Counted from the stretch's first letter, positions 43,555-55,143 are shown. The stretch: 64,000 nt of DNA from Botrytis cinerea B05.10 (GCF_000143535.2 NC_037314.1:2728001-2792000), one strand, 5' to 3'. Numbers and translations are program-made. Notes: generated from the letters alone by a model not told the origin.

Positions 43555-45049
43555 TGTGCTTTGACGAAGATGTTAGCATTATTCATTAAAATCATATACC
43601 AAAATTTACTGTCTTACCTGGATTAGATTGCAAGATATAAATTTGACTTTCTTGATGTATTAAATGGAGGTGAAGACAAGTGTTTTCTTTGATATCGTGA
43701 GAAGCGTTGGTTGTTGAGAAAGATCTTTGAGCATTATCGTTTTGAGATTCTAGAATGTTGAAGAAAGGCAAGAAGAGGACTGCGTACTACTTGAGCATTG
43801 ATATGGTATAGAGACTGGTACGCATGAATGTATTTACATTCAAGCGATAGATGCTGACTGAGTTTAATGATTCAACATGATCTGTGGGTAACAAAAGTCT
43901 CATAACATTATGACTTCTCGAAAATGGATCAGTCATGAAGACATATAATTAATCGAATTTTTAATATTTTGCAATTACAACTTTCAAGGATCTGTAATGA
44001 GGACTCATACTGGCTCAAGTTTATCGAATCATCATGCTATTTTAGCGACTTCGAAAAGATCTTACGAGGTAGATTTCCTGAAGTGAAGGTCAAAAATGGC
44101 AAGTTGATACCTTTTTTAGCCTTTTGATTCACAAACTCAATTTGTGGAATCCTCTATTACTTCTATCACTATTGAGCTTCTCTAATGACACTCAAACATA
44201 CTCCTTCAAATCGAAATGGTCAGTCGTACCCCGTTGTACCATTGTTTTTTCAAATAAGTCTCATTAACTATTTGCATTGCCAAATGCTACTGTCACATTA
44301 GACTACAAGCAGAGAATCAAACCTTCATATTCATGTTCATGAGATTATTCAAGGATCATATGATTTAATCTCAATTGAAAATCGGTTTGCCCTTTTCACA
44401 TATAGATCGCTCTCACAGTTCATAATTGTGTGAGGTCTTCTGAGTTCATGCTGACGGTATTTGGCAGAATATTCATTGATTAAACACAATGGTGTTGGGA
44501 TATTCGAACCTCATGAATGACTGTGCTCAAAATTTAGGGTGTGTATATGTCATTTCAGTCATTGTAGATTTCTTTGGTTTCGTTCAGTCAAAACTTTATG
44601 CTTTTTGCACTCATTAGATGTATCTTTCTTCAATTCATACTATTGCAAAGCTTTATGAGTGTTCGTATTCCCAAAATCTTACTTACCTATCATATTCATA
44701 CTTCAATACACATGCACTGACGCATTTGCCCTCAGACATGACTGAAAAGTGTCATTTCTTTGCAAGTCATTAATGGGTAAACCATATTGCCGCAATGATT
44801 ACACTCATAATTCTAGTTTTAGTGCTCCTTATTGTGCTCAAATAGTCCCAGTCTCCCCCTCTGCTTCACTTTACTCTTTTTTTCACACCAGTACTACAAA
44901 ATACCAACACCTTACACAATTTATATAACACCACAAGGGAATCAAGGTTTTCTAAGAGAGCTCTTCACTCTTTGTCTTTGATTCGCTATTTTATCGTGGT
45001 ACATCTTCGTCTACAAGCTTAGTGGTGCCAACATATTACTCCTTCCAAC
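43555..45049. other. Divergent intergenic region
   Basis: About 1.5 kb between two divergent Cys-motif genes. No gene is seen. The last 200 bases before 45050 are pyrimidine-rich, as in many fungal promoters. Confidence 0.5.
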
Positions 45050-45464
45050 ATGTCTTCTCGCAAAGAAAAGGAGGTCGATAAAAAGAATGCAGGGCCTAGT
45101 TCGAACACTCAAACACGTAGGCCATGCTCCACAAAATATAGCGATGGTAGACAATGTCCGGGGAATGGAAAACTAATTAATTTAACGGCAAATTACTCTC
45201 ATACCCCTCAAATATCATTTAATTACTTTTATACCCTAAAATTCAGAAATAATTTACTTTTATACTCTTTAGATTCTATTATAGAATCTATTATAGATTC
45301 TATAATCAAATGAATAGATTCTAATCTTTTGAGGTTAGATTTTATATTTGAAAAAAATACAAAAATTACAAATTACTTTATTATAGAATTTATTTTAGAA
45401 TTAGAATTATAAAAGGATAGATTTTATAATTAAAAGTATAAGTTCTATAATAAATAATAGGAGG

Positions 45465-45613
45465 TGTCAAGGCACGGGTAAAGACGTATATTGTACCATA
45501 AGGGTGGAAGAGCTATGGAAGAGTGAGGCCCTACTTATAGGAAGCAGGGCACGCTAGTAGTCCGTGCCTAAGGCACGAAGGCAACTACAGAACATGTAGT
45601 TGGCGCCGTGACA
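45465..45613 (-). repeat. 3' LTR of copy B
   Basis: A 149-bp LTR identical (reverse complement) to the LTRs of copy A. It lies at the left because the element runs on the minus strand. Confidence 0.97.
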
Positions 45614-45680
45614 GTACCCCCCGCTCAAGGCGATTGGTCCACGATCGCAATATAAATTAATCTAAGGTAACAAAATAACA

Positions 45681-48600
45681 CTAAAATACTCTAATCCCCA
45701 CTACCGGATGAAAATGAACCTCCTTATGAGTAGTTGTTAATTGACGAAGCTTCTTAGGTCTGCCTCGGCCTCGTTTCGGGGTTGCGTTTGGTGTAGGTAC
45801 TGGTGGAGGGTTCAGAAGATCAGGAGCAATAGGTCTTTTGAAACCTACCCAGGCGGGAGGGTCTGGCTTGCCTGGATTCGCTAGATGGAAGGCAATGATC
45901 ACGTTTTCCTGGCCGCGGAGGTCTTCGGCGGGTTGCCAGGACGCCGGGTGGTGTTTCCATTTAACTTGATAGTGAAACCCGTCCTCATTGTGGCAATCGA
46001 GGATTTCTTCGAATTCCCATCGTTCAGTTTCCTCGTGTGTTTCGTCATCCCTTTCAAGGACTCGGCCTTGGTTCCTGCGTGACTCTGTGACGTTTATGAT
46101 GTCTTGGCCCGGTAATCCTGGTGAGCGGTGGAGCGGTCGGAGCAGTGAGTTGTGGAATACCGGGAAGATTTTGAAGTTAGCTGGGAGTTGGAGCAGGCAA
46201 GCACGTTTGTAAACCTTGAGAACCTTATAAGGGCCGTCCCATTTGTCATCACCTTTTTTCATCGGTCGATTGGTTTTCATGTTCTTTGTACTCACCCATA
46301 CTTTATCACCTTCCTTATACAAAGGGGCATCCGAGCGGGTTTTGTTGGCATAGTCCTCGTATCTCTGGATCGATTGGGCTGCAAGTGCCTTCAATTTCGT
46401 TAAGATGAGACCAAATCGATCTGCAACCTCGTTGGCCTTAAGGAACTCTCGTTTCCTTTGATAAGACAGATTTGGTGGAACAGGTGTAGATGGCTCGATG
46501 CCGAGACGTGGGTGGAAACCGTAGTTAGCGAAGAATGGGGAGATGCCGGTGGTCTCCGACGTGGTATTGTTCAATGCAAATTCTGCGAGTGGAAGCCAAT
46601 CAGGCCAATCATTCTGATGGAAGTTCATAAAAGCTCGCAGGTATTGTTCGACCATAGCATTAATCCTTTCTGTCTGGCCGTCGGACTCGGGATGGAATGA
46701 GGAAGATCGTTTCAGGGCAATTGACAATCGCTCGGATAAATGCTTCCAAAACTCAGAGACGAATTGCGAGCCCCTGTCGGACACGATATTATCAGGGGCA
46801 CCGTGTAGGCAGTAGATTTTTTCGACAAATCTATCCGCGAGCTCCTCTGCGGACAGCCCCACGACCGGTATGAAATGACGCATCTTGGTCAGGCGGCAGA
46901 CGACTGTGATGATGTGTTGATACTTCTTTCCATGGCGTTCACTAACTGGTAGTGGTGTGATATAGTCGATAGAGATATCGGACCAGGGGCGGAACGGTAC
47001 TGGCAGGGGTTCAAGGAATCCAGGTGCGGCGAGGCGGGAAGCTTTTGTTCGAAAGCAGAGTTGGCAAGCCTGTACGAATGTCTCGATCTCCCTTGACATA
47101 TTGGGCCACCAATACGTACGGGAGACAAGGTCGACAGTTTTGACGCGGCCCGGGTGTCCGGCTGGTCCGGTTGAATGGGTTCGGTATATAATCTGCGTGC
47201 GAAGTTCGGCGGAGGGGGGAACAAAGAGGCGGTCGCGATAAAAGATCTTTCCATTTACTAGCCTACAATCTTGTAAGGCGATCCGAAGGTCCTTACGGAT
47301 GCTTAGCGGCCAATGGCGAGCAGAGGGATCCCGAAGTGTTGTGCGCATGGTGGTAACCAGCTCGGATGATTCGTATGCCTTGTCGATGAGGTCGTCGATC
47401 GGCTTGTCGGTATCGGGGATGATCATACCCATTGGGGCTATAGTCAGGTCTAGATCACTGTTCGCCTGTCGAATGATGTCTTTGAATGCAGCGGTATCAA
47501 ATACTCTCTCTGGGAGGATTGTCTGCAAGCGGTTCTTGATTCGGTCGTCGTTAGGGTCGGCGTGTGCTGGGCGATCTTCCGCTCTGCGGCTCAAAGCGTC
47601 GGGGCGAACGGCTTTGTGGCCGGGTCGGTATATAATACGGAAGTTGAATCCAGACAAGAATTCGGCCCATCTAGCCTGCCGTTGGTTTAACATCTTCGTG
47701 GACGTAAAGTATTCGAGGTTTTTATGGTCAGTGATGATCTCGAATGGCTCCTGAGCTCCATACAATTCCGGTCTCCATTCTTCTAAGGACTTTATAATGG
47801 CCAGGAGCTCTTTGTCGTAGATCTCATAGTTGCATTCAGCAGCGCTATGTTTTGATGAGAAGTATGCTACCGGGCGTAGGCGCCCTTCATCATCATATTG
47901 CGAAAGGACGCCACCTGCAGCCCAGTCGGAAGCATCGGTCTCAACGACTGTGCGGCGATTGTGATCAAATATGGTGAGGACCGGGGCGGAGGAGAAAGCG
48001 TCCTTCAATGTCTTGAAGGCATCGTCCTGGTCAGAGGTCCAATCCCACGTCTGTTCCTTTTTTAGGAGTCGATTGAGGGGTTCTGCGATTCTGGAGAAGT
48101 CGCGAATGAAACGTCGGTAAAAATTAGCAAATCCAAGGAAGCGTTGGAGATCTTTGAGCTTAGTTAGTGGTTTCCACTCGAGTATAGTACTGACCTTCTC
48201 CGGATCCATTTCTATGCCTCCAGGAGTGATGATCAAGCCGAGGTACTTAGTTCTCTTCGTTTCGAACTCGCACTTGTCAATATCGATCTGTAGTCCAGCA
48301 TCAATTAGTCGTTGAACCACCTCACGAACATGCTGCCTATGATCCGTAACGTTCTCGGAGTAGATTAGAATATCATCCAAATACGCCGTGCAAGTCCTGT
48401 CCAGGAGATCAAAAAGAACATGATTGATATAATTCTGGAATGAGGCAGGCGCGTTGCAGAGTCCAAAGGGCATCACCAATGATTCGAATAGACCGAAGCG
48501 AGTAGTGAAAGCAGTTTTCCATTCGTGGCCCTCTGCAATCCGTAGTTTGTTGAAGGCGGCGATGATATCAAGCTTGGTGTAGATTTTTGCGTGGCAAAGA

Positions 48601-50246
48601 GCATCAAGAGTTTCCTTAATCAATGGTAAGGGGTATCGGTTCTTGATGGTAACGTTGTTTAGACCGCGGTAGTCTTGACAGATTCGAACGCCTCCCCCGG
48701 GTTTGGCAGCTAGAAGGAGTGGGGCGGCCGATCGGGAGCGAGATTCTCGAATGAATCCCTTGCTCAAGTTGTCGTCGAGCCATCGGCGAACGACTCGAAG
48801 TTCGGCTGGGGACATCGGACGGCCTTTGTTATATGGTGGTTCTTTGCCTGGTATAATCTCGATCTTGTGGTCCCAGGAGCGTCGCGGTGGAAGCTCATTT
48901 GCCAGGGACGGTAGGAACCCTGGGTACAGGTTGCGGAGCCAGGGAGGTAGCTTATCTTGGATCTCTGTAGCGGAAGGAACAGGTCGATCCGTCTTTTCCA
49001 TGAACTTATCGATATCGCTATCTACTAAGCCACGGCGCAATTGAACAGCATCTCCTGTCATCACATGATGTAGCTCGCAAGCTCTGTCCAATTCGTCCCA
49101 GGACACTTTTGTGACATAAGCATCTGGGCTCTTGCAGAATTGGATGAAACTGTTGGCTGTAAAGAACTTTATATCCTGCATTTCAGGTCGGATACCTCGC
49201 AGGACGTCGAACGACTCGTCTATGGGGCTCGATGGTATCGGTGTATGTAATAAGGGTAGGATGTTTTTATTCCGTGGTGGTCTCCTGTGTATTCTGAAGC
49301 CGGCAACCGTTCGAGCCGGGGCTGGTTTCAGGGCTGGTCGGTTCGGGATCATCTTAGCTCGGGTTTCCGCTTCGCCGCTGATACAGCGAGTGTGGTATGG
49401 ATTCGGTTCGAGCGGAGCTTTGGGATTGGTGATATCGAGGTTTCTCCGAGCGTTTTGGGTCTCGATGTGTTCGAGGATCGTGGATTGATCTCGAGGTGGT
49501 AACGAGGTATTCTCGTAGCTTTCGTCGGTGACTTCTTCCATAGAGGCTGGTTTCGGAGCGAGCTTCCGCAAGGGTGGTTTAGGGTCGACTGATGCAACTT
49601 CGCGACTTTCTTGCGAAGTTATCTTGTGGGTATTGGCGATGTCGGGGACAGTGGTTGCCATAGTGCTAGCGGGGCAGCAGTATCTCGAGCAATATGTAGA
49701 CGTAAATCTGAGTGTCATCGCCGACCAATCGATGCTGGGGTTGTGGCGCTGGAGCCATGGGAGACCGAGGATCATAGGATCTGCAGTCGATAAAGTGGTG
49801 ACATAGAACAAGCCGATCTCCCTGTGATCGTTGATTCGTATATCTAGGAGTGCATACTGCGACAGGACATCGGAGGGTTTTCCATCGGCTAGAAGTAAGT
49901 AACGAGTGTAAGGGAGAGGGCGTGTAGGGATACGGAGCTCGGAGACGACTTTCCTATCAATAAAGCCATAACCCGCGGCTCCACTATCTATGAGACTAAC
50001 AAGCGGGATGATCACATTAGGCGCAAGGGAGATTTCCGTCGAGATTCTAAGAGATTTGCTATTTATTGATCTAAGATACAAAGGATCCCTAGACATAACC
50101 GATCTTCTAACCCACAAAGGTAAATTTCCCACAAAGGACCTCGATTCGCGACTGTGAACCGAGGTTAATCTTTTAACATGCCCGGCTGCGGAAATGAGCT
50201 TCCGCTCTCCTCCGAGTGAACAGAACCCTCGATGTACCCTCCTAGA
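45681..50246 (-). CDS. pol: Pol polyprotein of gypsy copy B (PR-RT-RH-IN-chromodomain)
   Basis: The frame is open on the minus strand from 50246 to the stop at 45681, in the -1 frame relative to gag. The domain order is the same as in copy A: protease DSG, RT with YLDD, RNase H TDASDW, integrase HHCC plus D-D-E, and a chromodomain. The only protein difference seen is Val for Ile in the chromodomain (HYQVKWKHH). No stop or frameshift is present, so this copy also looks able to make a full enzyme set and could have been the source of, or a product with, copy A. Confidence 0.95.
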   Translation of the reverse strand, partial: SRRVHRGFCSLGGERKLISAAGHVKRLTSVHSRESRSFVGNLPLWVRRSVMSRDPLYLRSINSKSLRISTEISLAPNVIIPLVSLIDSGAAGYGFIDRKVVSELRIPTRPLPYTRYLLLADGKPSDVLSQYALLDIRINDHREIGLFYVTTLSTADPMILGLPWLQRHNPSIDWSAMTLRFTSTYCSRYCCPASTMATTVPDIANTHKITSQESREVASVDPKPPLRKLAPKPASMEEVTDESYENTSLPPRDQSTILEHIETQNARRNLDITNPKAPLEPNPYHTRCISGEAETRAKMIPNRPALKPAPARTVAGFRIHRRPPRNKNILPLLHTPIPSSPIDESFDVLRGIRPEMQDIKFFTANSFIQFCKSPDAYVTKVSWDELDRACELHHVMTGDAVQLRRGLVDSDIDKFMEKTDRPVPSATEIQDKLPPWLRNLYPGFLPSLANELPPRRSWDHKIEIIPGKEPPYNKGRPMSPAELRVVRRWLDDNLSKGFIRESRSRSAAPLLLAAKPGGGVRICQDYRGLNNVTIKNRYPLPLIKETLDALCHAKIYTKLDIIAAFNKLRIAEGHEWKTAFTTRFGLFESLVMPFGLCNAPASFQNYINHVLFDLLDRTCTAYLDDILIYSENVTDHRQHVREVVQRLIDAGLQIDIDKCEFETKRTKYLGLIITPGGIEMDPEKVSTILEWKPLTKLKDLQRFLGFANFYRRFIRDFSRIAEPLNRLLKKEQTWDWTSDQDDAFKTLKDAFSSAPVLTIFDHNRRTVVETDASDWAAGGVLSQYDDEGRLRPVAYFSSKHSAAECNYEIYDKELLAIIKSLEEWRPELYGAQEPFEIITDHKNLEYFTSTKMLNQRQARWAEFLSGFNFRIIYRPGHKAVRPDALSRRAEDRPAHADPNDDRIKNRLQTILPERVFDTAAFKDIIRQANSDLDLTIAPMGMIIPDTDKPIDDLIDKAYESSELVTTMRTTLRDPSARHWPLSIRKDLRIALQDCRLVNGKIFYRDRLFVPPSAELRTQIIYRTHSTGPAGHPGRVKTVDLVSRTYWWPNMSREIETFVQACQLCFRTKASRLAAPGFLEPLPVPFRPWSDISIDYITPLPVSERHGKKYQHIITVVCRLTKMRHFIPVVGLSAEELADRFVEKIYCLHGAPDNIVSDRGSQFVSEFWKHLSERLSIALKRSSSFHPESDGQTERINAMVEQYLRAFMNFHQNDWPDWLPLAEFALNNTTSETTGISPFFANYGFHPRLGIEPSTPVPPNLSYQRKREFLKANEVADRFGLILTKLKALAAQSIQRYEDYANKTRSDAPLYKEGDKVWVSTKNMKTNRPMKKGDDKWDGPYKVLKVYKRACLLQLPANFKIFPVFHNSLLRPLHRSPGLPGQDIINVTESRRNQGRVLERDDETHEETERWEFEEILDCHNEDGFHYQVKWKHHPASWQPAEDLRGQENVIIAFHLANPGKPDPPAWVGFKRPIAPDLLNPPPVPTPNATPKRGRGRPKKLRQLTTTHKEVHFHPVVGIRVF

Positions 50247-51583
50247 TCAACCTCTTGGGTGAGGCTAGGGGGGATCGGAGAGGCGTAGCGTAATGGCGTG
50301 GACGAGAAACGGTTGGCAGACGAGAACGGATTCTGGTGCGAGGGGGCAGCGGCATTGCGATACGGTCCGGGGCCTTGGTATTGATTGGTTGCTGGGACAC
50401 GATTGGTGTAAGGGGTGTATCTCATATTAGCATTAGTATTAACATTATACTTTGCATCGTTGGCTCGTTTCTCTTCGCAATTGCTCTTAATATGACCGGG
50501 CTTCTTGCAATAGAGGCAGAGGCCGAGATCAATACATTGCTCTCGAGTATAACGAGATGGGGGACGCTGACCTTGGCGAGCAGCATCCAATTGCATAGGA
50601 TCGCTAGAGAGATCCGGTGTAGGAAGGGTTGCAACAGGAGCCTGCTTTCTATCATGAGGTTTCGGTTGATCACGGTTGAAATTGGTACCTTGGTTCTTTC
50701 GTTGGCTATCGAGGTGAGTCTTTTCTTCCAAATCATCGTATATACCTTGCCACCAGATTGTCCATGCATCGATGTCGGCAGCAGAGGGTTTATTAGGGCG
50801 GTTGACCGAAGCATCGATCAGCTCCTGGGAAACCTTGAGCTTAAGATCAGCGACTTGTTGCTCAGCGGTTTTCTTGCATTTTATAGCAAGCTGTTTGAAC
50901 TCGGTGATGAAGTTACCAAACGGGATCTTCTTCATCTTGCACTTATCGTAATCCATAGAGGCTTTTCGTGAAAGATCAAGAGTCTGATATTGCTTGTTCA
51001 ATTCGCACCAGATGCTCGCAACGGTGCGCCATCCGGAGGGCCAAAGGTTGGAATCATGCGGGTTGTCAGTGATTGCATCGAAGTGTATCTGATTGTTCGT
51101 ATAAGCAGGACCAGAGAGCAGGTTAGCAAGGAATGTAATCTTTTGAAACTCCGATTCGTTCTCGTAGTCGGCGGTTAAGCAACGATTTACCGCGCTACGG
51201 AACGCTGTGTATTGATCCTGACGCTTTGCAATGTCTTGCTCAACACCACTAAACTTCTCGGGGGCAGTGAGGTACTTTCGGCGGGGCGGGGCTTGCGGGT
51301 TATTACGAATGGCAAGTTTCAATATCTCAATTGTGTCTTTCAATTCGACAATCTTCGATTGGGCGTCGGTGACTTGGGCTTCCGCTGCAGCGGCTTGAGC
51401 TTGTAGTGAACTCGTGATCGACTCGATCGATTCAAACACAGCTTGAGCAGCTGCGAAATGTACAGCGTTCGGATCGTTGAACAAATCTGTGAACGAAGAG
51501 ACATCAGTTTCGGCGGAGTTGAGAACATGGTTCAAGAAAAGGAACTGTGGGGATAGACCAGGTGCAGGTGCTTGGGCGGCCAT
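50165..51583 (-). CDS. gag: Gag polyprotein of gypsy copy B
   Basis: 472 residues from the ATG at 51583, with the same predicted protein as copy A, including the CCHC knuckle CLYCKKPGHIKSNC. The frameshift heptamer mirrors to 50171-50177, with the downstream stem at 50138-50166. Confidence 0.93.
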   Translation of the reverse strand: MAAQAPAPGLSPQFLFLNHVLNSAETDVSSFTDLFNDPNAVHFAAAQAVFESIESITSSLQAQAAAAEAQVTDAQSKIVELKDTIEILKLAIRNNPQAPPRRKYLTAPEKFSGVEQDIAKRQDQYTAFRSAVNRCLTADYENESEFQKITFLANLLSGPAYTNNQIHFDAITDNPHDSNLWPSGWRTVASIWCELNKQYQTLDLSRKASMDYDKCKMKKIPFGNFITEFKQLAIKCKKTAEQQVADLKLKVSQELIDASVNRPNKPSAADIDAWTIWWQGIYDDLEEKTHLDSQRKNQGTNFNRDQPKPHDRKQAPVATLPTPDLSSDPMQLDAARQGQRPPSRYTREQCIDLGLCLYCKKPGHIKSNCEEKRANDAKYNVNTNANMRYTPYTNRVPATNQYQGPGPYRNAAAPSHQNPFSSANRFSSTPLRYASPIPPSLTQEVDLGGYIEGSVHSEESGSSFPQPGMLKD

Positions 51584-51754
51584 CCTTAGGACACTCTCAA
51601 GGTCGCAAAGCAACCCTGCAGAGTTCTTAAACAACAGCGGTTAGGGTGCGTGGCGGGCCAGTGGTGGGTACGATCAGCGCGATCGGGATGCGACGTCGGT
51701 GGAGTTTTTAATTAAAATGAAGCTGTGACAGCTTCTTATGAAGATGGTACAAAC

Positions 51755-51903
51755 TGTCAAGGCACGGGTAAAGACGTATATTGTACCATAAGGGTGGAAG
51801 AGCTATGGAAGAGTGAGGCCCTACTTATAGGAAGCAGGGCACGCTAGTAGTCCGTGCCTAAGGCACGAAGGCAACTACAGAACATGTAGTTGGCGCCGTG
51901 ACA
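51755..51903 (-). repeat. 5' LTR of copy B
   Basis: A 149-bp LTR identical to the other three. The TATA-like box mirrors to 51822-51829, and the candidate self-priming site to 51744-51752, just inside the element. Confidence 0.97.
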
Positions 51904-54900
51904 GGAGGATAGATTCTATAATTAAAAGTATAGATTCTATAATAGGCGAAAGTAGGATAGATCTTATAATATGATTTTGATAAAGGTAGAATCTAATCTA
52001 AAATAGCTAGATTCTATAATTTTAGGTTAGATTCTATAATAGATTCTATAATAGAATCTAAGGGGTATAAGAGTAAATTATTTCTGAATTTTAGGGTATG
52101 AGAGTAATTAAATGACATTTGAGGGGCATAAGAGTAATTTGCCGTTAATTTAAATGGCAGGGTTTGCCGTTCTTGTTACGACAAAACTCGTTACCGAGAA
52201 AAAGCTAGTACAGTCGCGTCTTCGTCCAAAATACAAGAGAATTTACGGCAGAGACCAACACAAAGTGTTAGCCTGCATTCTTCTAAAGATCAAGAGCATT
52301 CAAATCGGAAAACCGAGGCTGGAACTCAATCACACCATCTTGTAGCGCCAAGCGATAAGGGAAAAAGAGCTGCCTCAAAATCTCCTTCAAGTAGACGTTC
52401 GACACCCGAATATCACCCAGTCTCACCTAACTCAAGAGGACTTAGCACATCTGAAGACTTATGTTTCTTTACTAGTCTTCAATTTCCAGCTTATGAACAA
52501 GGAAACGATTTCGTAGAGTATGAACCACATCAACCTCCAAAATCTCCGTATCGTCCACACTCGCCAAATGCAATGGGAACTTACACACCTGGCTTTCAAA
52601 ACTTGGGATATGCGCAGCAGGGAAATCCGGATGGATCTGAATTATATCAACCTCCGCAACCGCAATATTACCCAAAATCGCCTAATTTGAGAGGTTTTAC
52701 AAGACCCGAGACCGAATCCGCTCCTCGTGCCGATATGACACCAGAGGATGAACAACCATTCACGCACACTCTTGATAGTCACCAAAGTCATTTACCCTAC
52801 CAGAGATCACCATGGAGACGATCTTTATAGTGCTGATGGAGAACCGGGGGAAATTTATCAGAGATCATTTGGGGCCAGTGCACCTCCAAGAAGAACTCCT
52901 GTAGAGAACTCCAAGATTCAGCGGCTCAGCGAAGGCATAGAGCTTGGGAAAGCGGACCTTCAAACAAACAGCGCGCTTACATCAACCCAGATCATAGCAC
53001 TACCACTGCTGGTGGTGCAAGCTCATCAGGATTTAACCAAACACGAGACTTATCTGAAATTCAGTCACAGATGCATTTGACGAGTATCTTGGATCCCAAT
53101 ATTCTTACAACTTCCGATGCTGGAGAAAACTACAACCAAAGACTATCCACAGCCCTCCAGCCTTCAAGTTGTAGCGCTGGACCGAGCTCTTCTCGTTTGC
53201 CGGAAGCATCGCCAGGGGAAGCAAGAGATGAAGAGTGGCTGCGTGAGAAGTACATGTGGGATTCGAACGAGCACGAAATGCAACAACGGTATCTGCAGAG
53301 ATATCCTGCGGACACCTTTGTAACTGGGGACCCTGCCGAGCTTCGTGCCCATCTTCTATTTGCCATGTCCCTTGGAGAGGGTCGGACATGCAATTATCGA
53401 GACAAACATTCAAAACGTTGTTCAAAAGTAGCCGTGGGAGTCAAAAGGTTCTTTTTCTGTGGTGACCCAAACCACGACGACGGTCATAACCCCAATTGGT
53501 ATAGAGGAGCGAGAGTCCGTACTTTCCGTGAAAACAAATGTTTTCAGGTAATAAGAGTGCCTGGTCCAGAAACACATAACCATAATTTGCGCTTGTGTGA
53601 CCGCTTTACTACCGGGGAATATTGTCATGTTGAGAGTCATTGCGACACGAACATGAATGTACCTCAGCCAAGAGGTCCGCTATAAAGCAATTATGGCCAT
53701 GCCGGTTGACAGGTCTTCCCAGCTCCTGGATTCTCAATAATTGCGACCTTGTTGATTACTTCCAGGATCGAACATCATGACGACAACGGTAGATCAAAGT
53801 TCCGAATCGATATTCTTCAGCGCTGTGTTTGTTCATTCCTCTCATATGAGTATTGGCTGTTTTCTCTGGGGTTAATAATTGGTAGCAGGATTCCTTTAGT
53901 TTATTAATTTTTTCTTTATGTATTTCCTAATTGCAAAAATGAGTGGACTTAATATGATGGAGAGATACTAGTGTCTCCGGGAGTTTTCATTATTTCTTTA
54001 CACATCTTTATTTTCCATTCTCAGATCCAAGTACTCCACAAACTCATAATTCTACATTTCTCTTGGAACCCACAAGTGTTTTACAGTTATCTCATTGGCT
54101 GGATATATATATTTTTGAATTGCGGGACCATCTTTTAGATTTCTTCCCATCAGTTACTCATAGCTTTTGTGATTGATTCTTCAACGTACATATTTAGTTT
54201 GCGTCGAGTTTAGAAAAAAGCGAATTACTATCACTATTAATCTTTATTTGTATGATTTGTTACGTGACTTTACATCCATATATCTTTTTTCGCTCTGATT
54301 CTCTCGCCTTCTAGTTCACTATCACTATTACAGAATTATGCTTACTGACTCCAAAATATCATCCCATCCATCCCACCCGTCCCATTTTCCAAAACTTCAC
54401 ACCCACCATACGACCTACATACAAATTCCCAATCTTCAAACCCAGTCCCATCAGTCCCTCATCCCCCTCACGCATTTCTGTACACTTTTTCCCTACCCCT
54501 CCCTCGCTTATTCAGGGGCCCATCAGCCAAGTTCTCGAATCTCCGCACGAGCATGCAAATATAATCACATGATTCAACACCATTCCCTTCTCTCCCTCTC
54601 CAGCCACTCCATCTTTCCACCTCATCACTCTCCAACCAATCTCGCGAGCAATCCACACAGAGCCCTAAACTCGATATCAAAGCTGCAAAGAAGCGCACCC
54701 AGAAGCAAAAGGGCACACATGGCATACTCTTCTCCGCCGCTCGTACAGTGTAGTATCTCTTCGATCATATAATTTCCAATTATATAACTCTTAATTACAA
54801 GAATAACTCTTTGATCAATTGATATCTCTTTATAACCCATCCCTAGCCTATTTATTTAAGCTTAGACAACCCTATATAAACCCGAATCCAGTTGAATTAT

Positions 54901-55143
54901 AAAATAATAATGACCTATACCCAAAAAACTCCTTTGCTACTATTCATAAGATATGACACTCCATACAAAAGTAATAGTCTAAAACATACACCCCTTCTCA
55001 TTACCAAATCTTTACACAGTATTACATCTTCCCTTCCCCTCCATTATCCCTATAGAAGATAAAGGAAAACAATTTGATTTCATATAAACTTAGAATCAAT
55101 CAAACTATCAAACTATCAAACAATTGCAAATCCCCTCCACCCA

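Larger units (their letters stand above)
45465..51903 (-). mobile_element. Ty3/gypsy chromodomain LTR retrotransposon, copy B
   Basis: A complete 6,439-bp element in minus orientation, flanked by the target duplication GGAGG (45460-45464 and 51904-51908). It has the same structure as copy A, with all frames intact. I found only two differences from copy A: 49293 (silent) and the codon mirroring 13714 (Val here, Ile in A). It is inserted within MITE-B. Confidence 0.97.
45184..52146. mobile_element. MITE-B (519 bp), split by gypsy copy B
   Basis: The ends are AACGGCAAATTACTC (45184 onward) and its complement up to 52146, flanked by AATTT (45179-45183 and 52147-52151). Removing copy B and one GGAGG leaves 519 bp. 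The terminal inverted repeats run about 115-120 bp (45184-45302 and 52030-52146) with about eight differences, all transitions. The arms contain a threefold repeated ATTTACTTTTATACCC-type word and palindromic AGATTCTATTATAGAATCT. No coding capacity. It is a non-autonomous element that landed in the host gene before copy B arrived. Confidence 0.8.
45050..53685 (+). pseudogene. Cys-motif gene split by nested MITE and retrotransposon
   Basis: The ATG at 45050 opens a frame that reaches the MITE at 45183. The same frame resumes at 52152 after subtracting the insert and one AATTT copy. The break falls between the second and third cysteines of an N-terminal motif, C-x9-C-x13-C-x2-C (last pair CRSC). 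The downstream part is Ser/Pro/Gln/Tyr-rich (PPKSPYRPHS-like) up to 52827. There TAG (52828) and TGA (52834) interrupt the frame. The same frame is then open to 53685 and encodes a Cys/His-rich C-terminal region (about 53390-53650) with AELRAHLLFAMSLGEG and several C and H residues. The second frame is open across the stops, so a compensating frameshift pair is an alternative, as is an unrecognised intron. It is probably inactive. The function is unknown. Confidence 0.75.

Noticed and set aside
52748..53080. Separate 110-codon gene in the second frame
   Set aside because: More easily explained as the frame-shadow across the stops of the split host gene.
54338..54772. 144-codon plus-strand frame
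   Set aside because: Low-complexity His/Ser/Pro translation of pyrimidine-rich DNA downstream of the kinesin gene.
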